From positions 1-64,000 of the forward strand of contig NZ_JANIBJ010000009.1 in assembly GCF_024505185.1 (NCBI RefSeq): DNA of 64,000 bases, written 5' to 3'. Numbering within the stretch: the stretch's first letter is position 1; the number at the start of each line of letters is the position of its first letter. The DNA is from Methylomonas subterranea (lineage in GTDB: Bacteria; Pseudomonadota; Gammaproteobacteria; Methylococcales; Methylomonadaceae). Under the pieces are notes generated by a model. That model made no database searches and was not told the origin of the DNA. It saw only the letters and a list, made by a program, of their open reading frames with translations. Below are positions 22,078 to 30,741 of this stretch, piece by piece. Made by a program: the position numbers and the translations under genes.

Positions 22078-22623
22078 TTGGACCTTTCTATCTCCAGCAT
22101 AAGCCGACTGGCCGGCGCCATAAATCCGGCCCTACTTGCCTACCTGGTCGGCACGGTTGGTATTTTGCTCGAATGGCGCTCTTATTATTTACCGAGCGGC
22201 AAGGAGTTTCGCCGCTGGTCGGCCATGGGCGCATTGTTATGGGCATTGCAGTATATGTTGCTGGGAGCCTGGACGGCCGGATTGAACATGGCTGTTACGG
22301 CGTTCAGAACGGTGCTGTCCGGCCTGCAACCGGAAAGTTTTTTCAAACACGCTTCGGTTGCCGGCTTTATATCGATTTTTTCCGCTTTAACTTACATGTC
22401 CTGGCAGGGTTACATTTCCCTGCTGCCGGCCTTTGCCGTCATCAACACCACCCTGGCCCTGTACTATCTAAACAATCGCAACATGCGCATCGCCCTATTG
22501 GCATCCAGCATGGCCTGGATAATCAACGACATATATTGGCAGGCCTGGACAGCCTTGCTCGCCGAAAGCGTGGCGATAGGCATCAATATTCGCACCATCC
22601 GCAAAATACTGTTAAATCAATAA
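22078..22623 (+). CDS. YgjV-like inner membrane protein
   Basis: A 181-residue polytopic membrane protein with about six helices. Features such as YLVGTVGILLEWRSYYL, ALLWALQYMLLGAWTAGLNM and FRTVLSG fit the bacterial YgjV family of unknown function. The only upstream initiator is TTG at 22078. The first ATG is about 50 codons in and would remove a helix, so TTG is used tentatively. Confidence 0.65.
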   Translation: MDLSISSISRLAGAINPALLAYLVGTVGILLEWRSYYLPSGKEFRRWSAMGALLWALQYMLLGAWTAGLNMAVTAFRTVLSGLQPESFFKHASVAGFISIFSALTYMSWQGYISLLPAFAVINTTLALYYLNNRNMRIALLASSMAWIINDIYWQAWTALLAESVAIGINIRTIRKILLNQ

Positions 22624-22696
22624 ACGAAAATTTTTGCCAATTTGGCTGTTATTAACGCGGCAAGGAAAATTATTTCCCCAAAACCGCATAATAAAA

Positions 22697-22724
22697 TTGA
22701 CAATGGCATTAATGAGCCTAGAAT
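22697..22724 (+). promoter_or_regulatory. Sigma-70-type promoter of the cold-shock gene
   Basis: TTGACA at 22697-22702 and TAGAAT at 22719-22724 are separated by 16 bases, a near-consensus pair. Transcription would begin near 22731 and give a leader of about 148 bases before the ATG at 22879. Long leaders are a hallmark of cold-inducible csp messages. I see no clear cold-box match. Confidence 0.6.
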
Positions 22725-22878
22725 GGCCCCAGCTAGAAATTAAGTGTTACCAGTGTTTACCGATTCGAAGTCTCTTCAGTAGTTTTTTCGTCCTGTTTTT
22801 CATTTCGTAATTCCCGCATTTACCAGCTATATCCGCCTTTACTAAAGGCTCAATTACACTCTATATAGGACTCTTTTC

Positions 22879-23097
22879 ATGTCTACTGCAATGACTACCG
22901 GTATCGTTAAATGGTTTAACGCTGACAAAGGCTTTGGCTTTATTGAACAAAAACAAGGCCCCGATGTTTTCGTACATTTCAGAAACATCCTGTCCGCCGG
23001 TAATGGCTACAAAACCCTGGACGAAGGCCAACACGTTCAATTCAAACTGGGCCGCGGCCCTAAAGGCCCGCAAGCCGAAGAAGTAACCACCATCTAA
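22879..23097 (+). CDS. Cold-shock protein, CspA family
   Basis: A 72-residue single-stranded nucleic-acid-binding OB-fold protein that acts as an RNA chaperone. RNP1 (KGFGFIE) and RNP2 (VFVHF) are intact, and [14 protein letters not shown] is the family start. The tail ([13 protein letters not shown]) is usual. AGGA lies about 9 bases before the first ATG. A second ATG at 22891 could also serve. Monocistronic, between a consensus promoter and a strong terminator. Confidence 0.95.
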   Translation: MSTAMTTGIVKWFNADKGFGFIEQKQGPDVFVHFRNILSAGNGYKTLDEGQHVQFKLGRGPKGPQAEEVTTI

Positions 23098-23111
23098 TTT
23101 GATGAAAAGTT

Positions 23112-23152
23112 AGCCGCAATCCTGATACGTTCAGGGTTGCGGCTATTTTTTT
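23112..23152 (+). terminator. Rho-independent terminator of the cold-shock gene
   Basis: AGCCGCAATCCTGA pairs with TCAGGGTTGCGGCT around a TACG tetraloop-like turn, one mismatch in a 14-15-bp stem, followed by ATTTTTTT. It begins 14 bases after the stop codon. A textbook terminator. Confidence 0.95.
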
Positions 23153-23382
23153 GCCCGATGACCCGCCCGGGCCTTCACATCTTCCGGTTAGTGTTTCAAG
23201 CCACTTAGCACGCCATCCAGACAGCAACGAATCCTTCTCCAGAGATCATTCACCGCCACGGCTTGCGGATTTAGGGATGCACGATTATTGCGCATGGCAG
23301 CGGGAATAAGATTGGTTTTGCATGGATAGTGCCATTCGGCGTAGAGTATTCACAACACCAACCATCCAATCTGCCTATTATC

Positions 23383-23745
23383 ATGCTTAAACATATACAT
23401 CTTTTATTTGTCGCCCTTGCTGCCATCGGCTTTATCGGCCGGGTTGCCATGGCCCAATATCAACCGGAAATGCTACAACGAAGATGGATCAAGTTGTCGC
23501 CGCACATCTTGGCCGGCCTGTTACTGTTAAGCGGCATAGGCTTGGTTTTTCAGGGCGACTGGCTGGCCAATAGCTACGCCTGGATTGTGGCCAAATTAAT
23601 CTTGATGTTTGTCTTCATCGGACTGGGCCTGATGACCATGCGCGAACAAGGCGAAAAACGCTGGATAGCCTTTGCCGCTGCATTGTTTTGCCTGTTTTAT
23701 ATCGTCAAGGTGGCTTTCGCCAAGCAAGTCTTCTTCTTTCTTTAA
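23383..23745 (+). CDS. SirB-like membrane protein
   Basis: A 120-residue membrane protein with four hydrophobic helices. MLKHIHLLFVALAAIGFIGR, KLSPHILAGLLLLSGIGL and AKLILMFVFIGLG fit the SirB family (invasion-gene-expression up-regulator type), whose biochemical role is unknown. The ATG at 23383 begins the first helix. An in-frame upstream extension to 23329 looks non-coding. Confidence 0.7.
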   Translation: MLKHIHLLFVALAAIGFIGRVAMAQYQPEMLQRRWIKLSPHILAGLLLLSGIGLVFQGDWLANSYAWIVAKLILMFVFIGLGLMTMREQGEKRWIAFAAALFCLFYIVKVAFAKQVFFFL

Positions 23746-24063
23746 CATCATTTTCAATCAGGGAGCGCCGGTATTTGCCCGGCACTCCCAATCACTGTCC
23801 TAGAACATCGCCGCTTTTCGCCGAAGTAAAACCCATTACGCAAAGACGGCATCTCTACTGCCCTCCTGTCAATCCATGACAAGAATGTCAGCTGGATGCT
23901 CAACCCGTCCCCCATCCCCCCTTGGTTATATTTCTGTAAGAATTTGTTTCGTAAGATTGATTTCCCGCATGGCACCGGCATTGCTTCGCAGCTTCCGTTT
24001 TAGTGCCGCAACTGTAGTTTCGCATTCGCCGCCTAAATCAATATTTATTACCAGGGGCAATTC
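23746..24063. other. Gene-free stretch
   Basis: About 318 bases between the SirB-like gene and the J-domain gene. Only short frames with improbable sequence are present. I see no repeat, RNA gene or clear terminator. The last 60 bases, AT-rich, probably carry the promoter of the J-domain gene. Confidence 0.4.
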
Positions 24064-24363
24064 ATGCAGAAAAATCAAACTTATTACGACACATTAAAAG
24101 TAACTCGCGACGCACCCACCGCGGTAATTCAAGCTGCGTTTAAAGCCTTGATGCAACTAAATCATCCGGAAAATTTCACTGGCAGAGAGGATGAATCGGT
24201 ATTGATTGCCATACAGCTGCGGGAAGCATACGACGTATTGAGTACCTCCGAAACCCGCGAGCAGTATGACCGTTGGCTGGATAAAGAAGCCGGCAAGTCT
24301 AATGCCGCAACCGACACCGATAGCCAAGATTACGTAAAATCGGCAAACCGAATAGCCGCGTGA
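24064..24363 (+). CDS. Small J-domain (DnaJ-like) protein
   Basis: A 99-residue protein that is little more than a J domain: YYDTLKVTRDAPTAVIQAAFK (helices I-II), then NHPENF where the invariant HPD should be, then AYDVLSTSETREQYDRWL (helices III-IV). It lacks a Gly/Phe region, zinc fingers and a substrate-binding domain. The HPD Asp is Glu here. That Asp is needed in known J proteins to stimulate DnaK, so its co-chaperone activity is in doubt. Confidence 0.8.
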   Translation: MQKNQTYYDTLKVTRDAPTAVIQAAFKALMQLNHPENFTGREDESVLIAIQLREAYDVLSTSETREQYDRWLDKEAGKSNAATDTDSQDYVKSANRIAA

Positions 24364-24420
24364 AAGGAGTGTAATTTCAAAGCAGCTCACCCAAACGGCA
24401 GCGGACAGGATTGGAATCGC

Positions 24421-24888
24421 TCATACCCCAAGCGGTAACGCCGTCTTATCCACCACCCGCCGCAACACGAAACTGGAATGCACCCCACTGACACCCGCAA
24501 TGCCGGTGATGCGTTTCAGCAGCAATTCCTGGTAGGCGTCCAAGTCCTTGACCGCCACCTTGAGCTGGTAGTCGGCGGCCTGGCCGGTGATCAGCAGGCA
24601 TTCCATCACTTCCGGAATCCCGGCAATGGCCGCCTCGAAGGCGCTGAAACGTTCTGGTGTGTGTTGGTCCATCGAAATATGGATCAAGGCCATCAGTGTC
24701 AGACCCAAGGCTTTGGCGTCCAGTAGCGCCCGGTAGCCGACGATCAGGCCGCCCTCCTCCAACGCCCGCACCCGCCGCAGGCAAGGCGACGGCGACAGGC
24801 CGATGCGGTCGGCCAGTTCCTGGTTGCTGATACGGCCGTCGGCTTGCAGGATGTTCAAGATTTGAATGTCGTATCTATCCAGTTCCAT
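24421..24888 (-). CDS. Lrp/AsnC-family transcriptional regulator
   Basis: A 155-residue DNA-binding regulator with an N-terminal helix-turn-helix (MELDRYDIQILNILQADGR, NQELADRIGLSPSPCLRRV) and a C-terminal RAM/AsnC ligand-binding domain (VMECLLITGQAADYQLKVAV). The ATG at 24888 gives the usual N-terminus. It is divergent from leuA, so control of leucine synthesis and autoregulation are likely, with leucine or a related amino acid as effector. That is inference from position. Confidence 0.88.
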   Translation of the reverse strand: MELDRYDIQILNILQADGRISNQELADRIGLSPSPCLRRVRALEEGGLIVGYRALLDAKALGLTLMALIHISMDQHTPERFSAFEAAIAGIPEVMECLLITGQAADYQLKVAVKDLDAYQELLLKRITGIAGVSGVHSSFVLRRVVDKTALPLGV

Positions 24889-24941
24889 AAAATATCCCTT
24901 ATTCTCATAGCAAAACAATTTAACAACGTATTTCTATATAC

Positions 24942-24981
24942 ATTGGCAATATTCTATCAATGATTGGCATTTTAGATGGCA
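24942..24981. promoter_or_regulatory. Candidate Lrp-type operator between regulator and leuA
   Basis: The AT-rich divergent region contains ATTGGCA at 24942-24948 and again at 24963-24969, exactly 21 bases (two helical turns) apart, and a third near-copy ATGGCA at 24976-24981. Phased repeats of this kind suit cooperative Lrp/AsnC binding. Assignment is inference. Confidence 0.35.
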
Positions 24982-25050
24982 TAAACGCAATCGCCTAGCG
25001 GACGGTTTGGCTTATCTTATCGGCACCCCATTTACCGAGAGCAGCTAGCC

Positions 25051-26724
25051 ATGTTGACCGACCCTTCCCGCAAATACCGCCCATTCCCGCCGATTGCGCT
25101 TGCCGACCGGCAATGGCCCAATCGCACTATCGAAAAACCGCCGATCTGGATGAGCACCGATTTGCGCGACGGCAACCAAGCCTTGTTCGAACCGATGAAC
25201 GCCGAACGCAAACTGCGCCTGTTCCGCACCTTGTGCGGCATTGGTTTCAAGGAAATCGAAGTGGCGTTTCCGTCGGCCTCGCAAACCGATTTCAATTTCG
25301 TGCGCCGCTTGATAGACGAGGCCTTGATACCCGACGACGTGACCATCGAAGTGCTCAGCCACGCCCGCGAGCCGTTGTTGTGCCGCACTGTAGAAGCCGT
25401 ATACGGCGCACATTCGGCCATCGTCCATATCGTCAACGCGACCTCCCCAGCGTTTCGGGACCTGGTATTGGGCATGAGCCGGGACGAAGTATTGGCAATG
25501 GCCGTCGATGCGGTGCGGCTGGTCAAACAATTGACCGCCGACCAGCCGGACACCCAATGGCGCTTGCAATACAGCCTGGAAACCTTCACCGCCACCGAAC
25601 CGGATTTTGCCGTGGAGGTGTGCGATGCGGTCAGCGCCGCCTGGGGCGCGACGCCGGACAATAAGATCATCTTGAATTTGCCGTCGTCGGTGGAAACGGC
25701 GACGCCGAACGTCTACGCCGACCAGATCGAATGGATGCATCGCCATATCGCCCGCCGCGACAGCGTCATTCTCAGTGTACATCCGCACAACGACCGCGGC
25801 ACGGCGGTAGCCGCCGCCGAACTGGCGTTGATGGCCGGCGCCGAGCGCGTCGAGGGTTGCTTGTTCGGCAACGGCGAACGTACCGGTAACGTGGATTTAG
25901 TGACCCTGGCGTTGAATCTGTATACCCAGGGGGTGGCGCCGGGCTTGGATTTTTCCGACATCAACGCAGTGGTGCGCGACTTCGAGGCGTGTACCGGTTT
26001 GACAGTGCCGCCGCGCCAACCCTATGCCGGCGAGTTGGTGTTCACCGCGTTTTCCGGATCGCACCAAGACGCCATCAAGAAAGGCTTTGCCGCGCGGCAG
26101 CCTGATAGCGTCTGGAATGTGCCCTATCTGCCGTTCGATCCGGCTGATGTCGGCCGTGGTTACGACGCGGTGATCCGCATCAACAGCCAGTCCGGCAAGG
26201 GCGGTATCGCCCATTTATTGGCAAGTCATTACGGCGTCGTGTTGCCGCGCCGTTTGCAGGTGGAGTTTTCGCAAGTGGTGCAAGGCCATGCCGACCGCCA
26301 GGGCGGCGAAATCGGCGCGGAACAGTTATGGCAGTTATTTGCCCAGACTTACCTTGATGTGGCAAAGCCGTTGCGTTACCTCGGCCATCAATTGTTCGAG
26401 CATGCGCAAGGCCAAGGCATACAACTGGAAATCGAATGGAACGGAGAACCGCACGCTTTAACCGGCGTGGGTAACGGCCCGATAGCCGCGGCCGTCCTGG
26501 CTTTACGTTCATTCGGCCAGTTCACGGTGAACAGTTACGAGGAACGCTCGGTCGGCAGTGGCGGCGATGCCCAGGCCTGCGCCTTTGTCGAACTCACGGC
26601 TGCGAACGGCCAAACCGCCTATGGCGTCGGCATGGACGGCAACATCGTCAGCGCATCGATCAAGGCGCTGATCAGCGGCTGCAATCGCTTAGCCGACGCT
26701 AGCGGCTGGCAACGCCGCGCTTGA
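25051..26724 (+). CDS. leuA: 2-isopropylmalate synthase
   Basis: LeuA condenses acetyl-CoA with 2-oxoisovalerate, the first leucine-specific step. The 557-residue protein is of the long LeuA type that begins [28 protein letters not shown] holds the metal-binding and catalytic Arg-Asp, [11 protein letters not shown] the metal-binding His pair, and [15 protein letters not shown] the signature. The C-terminal regulatory domain (about residue 430 on, ending in [17 protein letters not shown]) normally mediates leucine feedback. It stands alone and is divergent from an Lrp-type regulator. Confidence 0.95.
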   Translation: MLTDPSRKYRPFPPIALADRQWPNRTIEKPPIWMSTDLRDGNQALFEPMNAERKLRLFRTLCGIGFKEIEVAFPSASQTDFNFVRRLIDEALIPDDVTIEVLSHAREPLLCRTVEAVYGAHSAIVHIVNATSPAFRDLVLGMSRDEVLAMAVDAVRLVKQLTADQPDTQWRLQYSLETFTATEPDFAVEVCDAVSAAWGATPDNKIILNLPSSVETATPNVYADQIEWMHRHIARRDSVILSVHPHNDRGTAVAAAELALMAGAERVEGCLFGNGERTGNVDLVTLALNLYTQGVAPGLDFSDINAVVRDFEACTGLTVPPRQPYAGELVFTAFSGSHQDAIKKGFAARQPDSVWNVPYLPFDPADVGRGYDAVIRINSQSGKGGIAHLLASHYGVVLPRRLQVEFSQVVQGHADRQGGEIGAEQLWQLFAQTYLDVAKPLRYLGHQLFEHAQGQGIQLEIEWNGEPHALTGVGNGPIAAAVLALRSFGQFTVNSYEERSVGSGGDAQACAFVELTAANGQTAYGVGMDGNIVSASIKALISGCNRLADASGWQRRA

Positions 26725-26856
26725 AAACGGCTTATTCATTAACCCAACCCTATTTATGACGGCTGCTCTGTTCGGTCTGAGCGTGTCGAAGCCAGATGGG
26801 GAGCGCCCTTCGGCGAGCTCACGGCGAACGGCATTAAAGGGCTGGGTTAATAAAGC

Positions 26857-26988
26857 AATGCCGTTAAGTTAAGCGTCTTCCCCCTTTGAAAAAGGGGGAT
26901 CGAGGGGGATTTATTCGAACAAATCTCCCCCAGCCCCTCTTTTTCAAAGAGGGGAGCGGATGAAGATTTAGCTTAACTAAACGACATT
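26857..26988. mobile_element. 132-bp palindromic MITE with 12-bp target duplication
   Basis: The terminal inverted repeats AATGCCGTTAAGTTAAGC (26857-26874) and GCTTAACTAAACGACATT (26971-26988) differ at two positions. The inside is also nearly palindromic (CCCCCTTTGAAAAAGGGGG and CCCCTCTTTTTCAAAGAGG), so the whole element can fold on itself. The 12-base sequence GGTTAATAAAGC occurs immediately outside both ends (26845-26856 and 26989-27000), as a target-site duplication would. It encodes nothing. The rest of the 26725-27036 gap holds no gene. Confidence 0.75.
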
Positions 26989-27036
26989 GGTTAATAAAGC
27001 AGCCGCAAACCCTACCAAAAGCAACAGGAGACAACC

Positions 27037-27840
27037 TTGAATACTTACCGCTGGAACGCCCAGAAATATGCCCAAAACTCGCAAGCCCAACAGCAATGGG
27101 CTAAAGAACTGATAGCACTGTTGCAGCTAAGCGGCCACGAAACCGTACTGGACTTGGGCTGCGGCGACGGCAAAGTCACGGCGGAAATCGCCCAAATCGT
27201 CGACCGAGGCACGGTGGTCGGCATCGATAACTCGGCAGCGATGATAGCGCTGGCCCAAGGCCGATACCCGGACCAGCAACATCCCAACCTGTCGTTCCGG
27301 GTCATGGATGCCGGGAATTTGAGCTTTACCGAGTGTTTTGACGTGGTTTTCTCCAACGCTGTATTGCACTGGGTCAAGCAGCATCAACCGGTGATCGACG
27401 GTTTATACCGCAGCTTGAAAACCGGCGGCAAAATCCTGCTGCGCATGGGCGGCAAAGGCGATGCCGCCGGCATACGGGTTGCGATTGACCGGGTCAAGGA
27501 CTCGGAGCCATGGTCGCGGTATTTTATCGATTTCGAGTTTCCGTATACCTTTCCAGCGGTCGATGAATACCGGGTGATGCTGGAATCCACCGGCTTTACC
27601 GTCAAACGGCTCGAACTCGTCGCCAAGGATATGCCCCATGACGGACGGGATGGTCTGGCGAGCTGGATTCGAACCACCTGGCTGCCTTACACACAACGGC
27701 TTCCGGAAGACCTTAGAGAATCGTTTATCGAAGCGGTTTGTTCGAGTTATCTGGATCAAGTGCCTTTAAGCGCGGATGGCAAAGCCCATGTGGCGATGGT
27801 CTTGCTGGAGGCTGAGGCGGTGAAATTGGCAAAACGTTAA
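27037..27840 (+). CDS. Class I SAM methyltransferase, trans-aconitate methyltransferase-like
   Basis: A 267-residue methyltransferase. Motif I is VLDLGCGDGKVTAEIA, followed by VVGIDNSAAMIALAQ, then FDVVFSNAVLHWVKQH, which is typical of the Tam/BioC-like group, and LKTGGKILLRMGG. A good Shine-Dalgarno (ACAGGAGACAACC) precedes the ATG. It stands alone between a MITE and an AT-rich defence-type gene. Substrate not certain. Confidence 0.82.
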   Translation: MNTYRWNAQKYAQNSQAQQQWAKELIALLQLSGHETVLDLGCGDGKVTAEIAQIVDRGTVVGIDNSAAMIALAQGRYPDQQHPNLSFRVMDAGNLSFTECFDVVFSNAVLHWVKQHQPVIDGLYRSLKTGGKILLRMGGKGDAAGIRVAIDRVKDSEPWSRYFIDFEFPYTFPAVDEYRVMLESTGFTVKRLELVAKDMPHDGRDGLASWIRTTWLPYTQRLPEDLRESFIEAVCSSYLDQVPLSADGKAHVAMVLLEAEAVKLAKR

Positions 27841-27896
27841 CCCTAGTAGACCAGACGAAAAGAAAAATCTGATGGCAACAACCCAACCATAAGCGA

Positions 27897-27975
27897 ATGT
27901 AGGTGCGGTGAGTTTACGCAGCGCACCAATCGCGAACGATGCGCTTCACGCTGTTCGGCATATCCTACGGCCCAA
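27897..27975. repeat. Intergenic long-hairpin repeat, left of the NACHT gene
   Basis: The stretch runs from TGTAGGTGCGGTGAG to TATCCTACGGCCC. The ends (GTAGG...CCTAC) and several interior blocks (GCGCACC / GATGCGC) are imperfectly complementary, like the dispersed hairpin repeats common between genes of gammaproteobacteria. Its right end CCTACGGCCC (27964-27973) is the exact reverse complement of 30344-30353. Confidence 0.5.
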
Positions 27976-27980
27976 ACATG

Positions 27981-30311
27981 CTAAAGCAATTTGACTGCTA
28001 ACAACAATTCGTCTTTGCTAACTGACGGTGCATTTAGTATTTGCTCAACACGATTTGTATTCTTTCTGACTGGATGCACAATTTGATTAAAGATTCTTAC
28101 AAATCCATGTTTTTCCATAAGGTTTAATACCGGTGGAATATAGTCCGCTACATCATTTTTAGTTATCCCTCGACTGAATGCCAGAATTTTACGCCCAGCG
28201 CCGGATTGACGATAAAGTTTTCTAAGTATCGTCAATAACGCTTTTACCTGTGGCTCTAAATCCGATTGGAGGACAGCACTGGTAGTACCCATATTATCAA
28301 ATTCAACCACCTCACACGACTTCTCAAATAACTTTTCTGGCAACCCCATTTCATTTGCAACGCCTCCAATTCTGTTAATGATGCAGTTTCGAAAAGTAAT
28401 ATCAAAATCAACGCTTAGTGCCCCAACTGACACTTCGTCAATCAGGCAGTTTAAGAAGGTAACTTTACGAAAGTTACAATCTTCTAAATCTAGCCTTTGA
28501 AATAAAGCTGATTCAATAACTACTCCGTAACAATCTAAAACATGCTCTTCCTCCTTTGCCATTTCTGCAGAAACAGCAAAGCAATCTGCAATGAGTTGCA
28601 AATTAGCAGGCGTTTTTGCTTCATTAGATAACCGTTCAACGATTGAAAAAGGAGTAGAGCTTGTAGCACCATTTCGCCTTAGTAAATATGACGCCATACT
28701 TACGGACTTGGATGAAATTGCTGATAGAGGTGCGGGCCCTATATTTGAGTATTGTCCCCAAATAACTCGTGCAAGGGCTCCACCTTGTAATGCGGCTAAC
28801 ATATCCTGATCCACAAATGATCTGGAACCCGCTTCTTGGTCACGCTGAGTTAACCCTGGCAGTCTCTGCAATTGAGCCAATACACCTTCACCAGCAGATT
28901 GCTCCGTCTCAATGTTATAAGTAGTTGCTAAGTCATTCCCAGTAATTGGCCCATTTCCAGATGGAAGAGATCTAACAAAAAAAGCAAGCCGCTCCATTAC
29001 GCACCTTAAAACTTGAGCATCCATTACCGATCGCTCCAGATCTGATTCTCGATGAGCAATTTTTGAAATAAATGCGTCCCACGCATACCCATATCCTTCT
29101 GAAGAATCTATATCAAGTATTTCATTCAAAAGATTATTTTGGATTAAGTATGAAAGAATCAAAGGTTTTCGTGGCAGCCAGTCTGGCAAAGGGTGTTCAA
29201 TTCCATTCTTATTTAAAAATAAATTTGCGCCATCTTCTGTAAACTCATCCAATCTAACTAATTTATAATTATCTCCCGTAATTCCCAATGCATGTTTTAA
29301 TTCCGACATGTTGTCAAAATAATGATCTCTACCGCATATTAATGCGCCTAACCCTGTAGGTAGTTTTGTCAAAAAATCCCTAACCCCTGTTAGTGCCATT
29401 CGTCTTCCTTCTTTCATGAAATTAATATCATCCTTCCTTACAATGGCTTGAGAGGCCACTTCATCAAAACCATCCAACAACAAACAAGCGACACCCGCTC
29501 GCCAAGCAATAACTAAATCTTCCTTCGGAGTAAAACCAATGGATCTGGCATGACGCTCAAGTATCTCATCGAAGTATTCTTGCCCCCAATGTTCACGTAG
29601 GTTTAAGCAAATCGGTACTAATGAATGATCGGAAGTTCGATATTTTGACGCGATAATTCTGAATATCTCTCTAGTTGTTAAGCTCTTGCCTGCACCAAAT
29701 GGTGCAACCAATATTACAACGTAGCCTTCTTCGATTAGGTGACATACCTCTTTTATATCAGTAGGAGTATGTCGCTCCTCAATATGACTTCTTTTTTTTC
29801 CATTAACCATTACAGATTCGACAATCACCATTGGCAAAGTAGCATAGGCGTCATCGCTTATTGTGATTGAGTTATCTGATGGATTTCGAGCAGAGCCGAA
29901 TGAAGCAACTTCTCGCTTTGACAGATACGATCTACCGTCAAAAAAACGTTGTTTAAACTGCTCAAGAGTTAAAACAGTTACATTACTTTTTCTGGCATGT
30001 TCGATATGTTCAGCATCAAGTTGCTTAGATGTAATTAGCCACTTGGAAACTGCTAATGCTGTTTTACGCTCGATGGTTTCTGCGGCATTCAACTTTTTTG
30101 TATCACTCTTCGCCTTCTCAAGTTTAGTGCTCGTTGTTACCATAATGAGATGAGTAACGTCCCTTAGCCTTGCGATGCCGTCAAGTTCACGTACAACAGG
30201 ATCATTTGGATAATGACTTGGCTGACACGAGCCGGATTCTAATCCCCAAACAGCCTCAGCAATCCATCTAACTTCAGCTTCAAATTGCATATTTACTTTA
30301 TAGGTTCCCAT
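27981..30311 (-). CDS. NACHT/STAND NTPase with nuclease-like N-terminus, candidate anti-phage protein
   Basis: A 776-residue multidomain protein. Residues 9-125 look like a restriction-endonuclease-like fold (FEAEVRWIAEAVW, RELDGIARLRDVTHLIMVT, then KAKSDTKKL), though the catalytic triad is not certain. Residues about 180-400 are the P-loop ATPase: PFGAGKS at 204-210 and LLLDGFDE at 277-284, the NACHT form of Walker A and B. Residues about 610-660 contain short pentapeptide-like strands (LDLEDCNFRKVTF, FRNCIINRIGG), and the C-terminus (about 690-776) looks like a winged helix. Bacterial NACHT proteins of this layout are known phage-defence genes, and the role here is inference. The gene is visibly AT-richer than all its neighbours and stands alone, which suggests transfer. 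Translation might start at residue 8 (MQFEAEV). Confidence 0.8.
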   Translation of the reverse strand: MGTYKVNMQFEAEVRWIAEAVWGLESGSCQPSHYPNDPVVRELDGIARLRDVTHLIMVTTSTKLEKAKSDTKKLNAAETIERKTALAVSKWLITSKQLDAEHIEHARKSNVTVLTLEQFKQRFFDGRSYLSKREVASFGSARNPSDNSITISDDAYATLPMVIVESVMVNGKKRSHIEERHTPTDIKEVCHLIEEGYVVILVAPFGAGKSLTTREIFRIIASKYRTSDHSLVPICLNLREHWGQEYFDEILERHARSIGFTPKEDLVIAWRAGVACLLLDGFDEVASQAIVRKDDINFMKEGRRMALTGVRDFLTKLPTGLGALICGRDHYFDNMSELKHALGITGDNYKLVRLDEFTEDGANLFLNKNGIEHPLPDWLPRKPLILSYLIQNNLLNEILDIDSSEGYGYAWDAFISKIAHRESDLERSVMDAQVLRCVMERLAFFVRSLPSGNGPITGNDLATTYNIETEQSAGEGVLAQLQRLPGLTQRDQEAGSRSFVDQDMLAALQGGALARVIWGQYSNIGPAPLSAISSKSVSMASYLLRRNGATSSTPFSIVERLSNEAKTPANLQLIADCFAVSAEMAKEEEHVLDCYGVVIESALFQRLDLEDCNFRKVTFLNCLIDEVSVGALSVDFDITFRNCIINRIGGVANEMGLPEKLFEKSCEVVEFDNMGTTSAVLQSDLEPQVKALLTILRKLYRQSGAGRKILAFSRGITKNDVADYIPPVLNLMEKHGFVRIFNQIVHPVRKNTNRVEQILNAPSVSKDELLLAVKLL

Positions 30312-30343
30312 AGGACTCAGTTATACATATTAAAAAAGATAAA

Positions 30344-30580
30344 GGGCCGTAGGCTGGGTAAAGCAACGCGAAACCCAGCGAATGCTTTGAAATAACCCAA
30401 CTCCTTCGTATTCAAAATGTTTTATGAAACTTATCAGTTTTCGGCTGGGTTTCATTATCATTCAACCCAGCTTGCGTAGCTCCGATTAGCGGTAGCGTAA
30501 TCGGAGGAATGTTGACTTCGAAACGTGCGATTTCGCATGCTTTTATGCCCTTTCGGGCAAATCGCACATTTTAAAGGACA
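30344..30580. repeat. Repeat cluster right of the NACHT gene
   Basis: The 430 bases from 30312 to 30741 contain no gene. GGGCCGTAGGCTGGGT opens a dispersed-type repeat with arms CTGGGT / ACCCAGC occurring four times up to 30475. GCTCCGATTAGCGGTAGCGTAATCGGAGG then folds, and GTGCGATTT (30528-30536) pairs with AAATCGCAC (about 30559-30567). From 30581 to 30741 I see nothing beyond a short frame without a start. Confidence 0.5.
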
Positions 30581-30741
30581 GCTTATTTGCCACTTGTTGT
30601 CCATGCAAATCAAATCTTGTTAGCGGCTCGGTTGGATTTACTCAATCACCAACCACCACTGTCCCGTAGTTGCGCCATTCTACGCGATTCGGGTTTTACG
30701 TTCACACGCGTCCGCATTGGCGGCGATAAAGTTCAAAGCCC

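Noticed and set aside
27981-30311. NACHT gene as part of a larger defence island.
   Set aside because: Neighbours on both sides are repeats and ordinary metabolic genes. No second defence gene or transposase is visible within the window.
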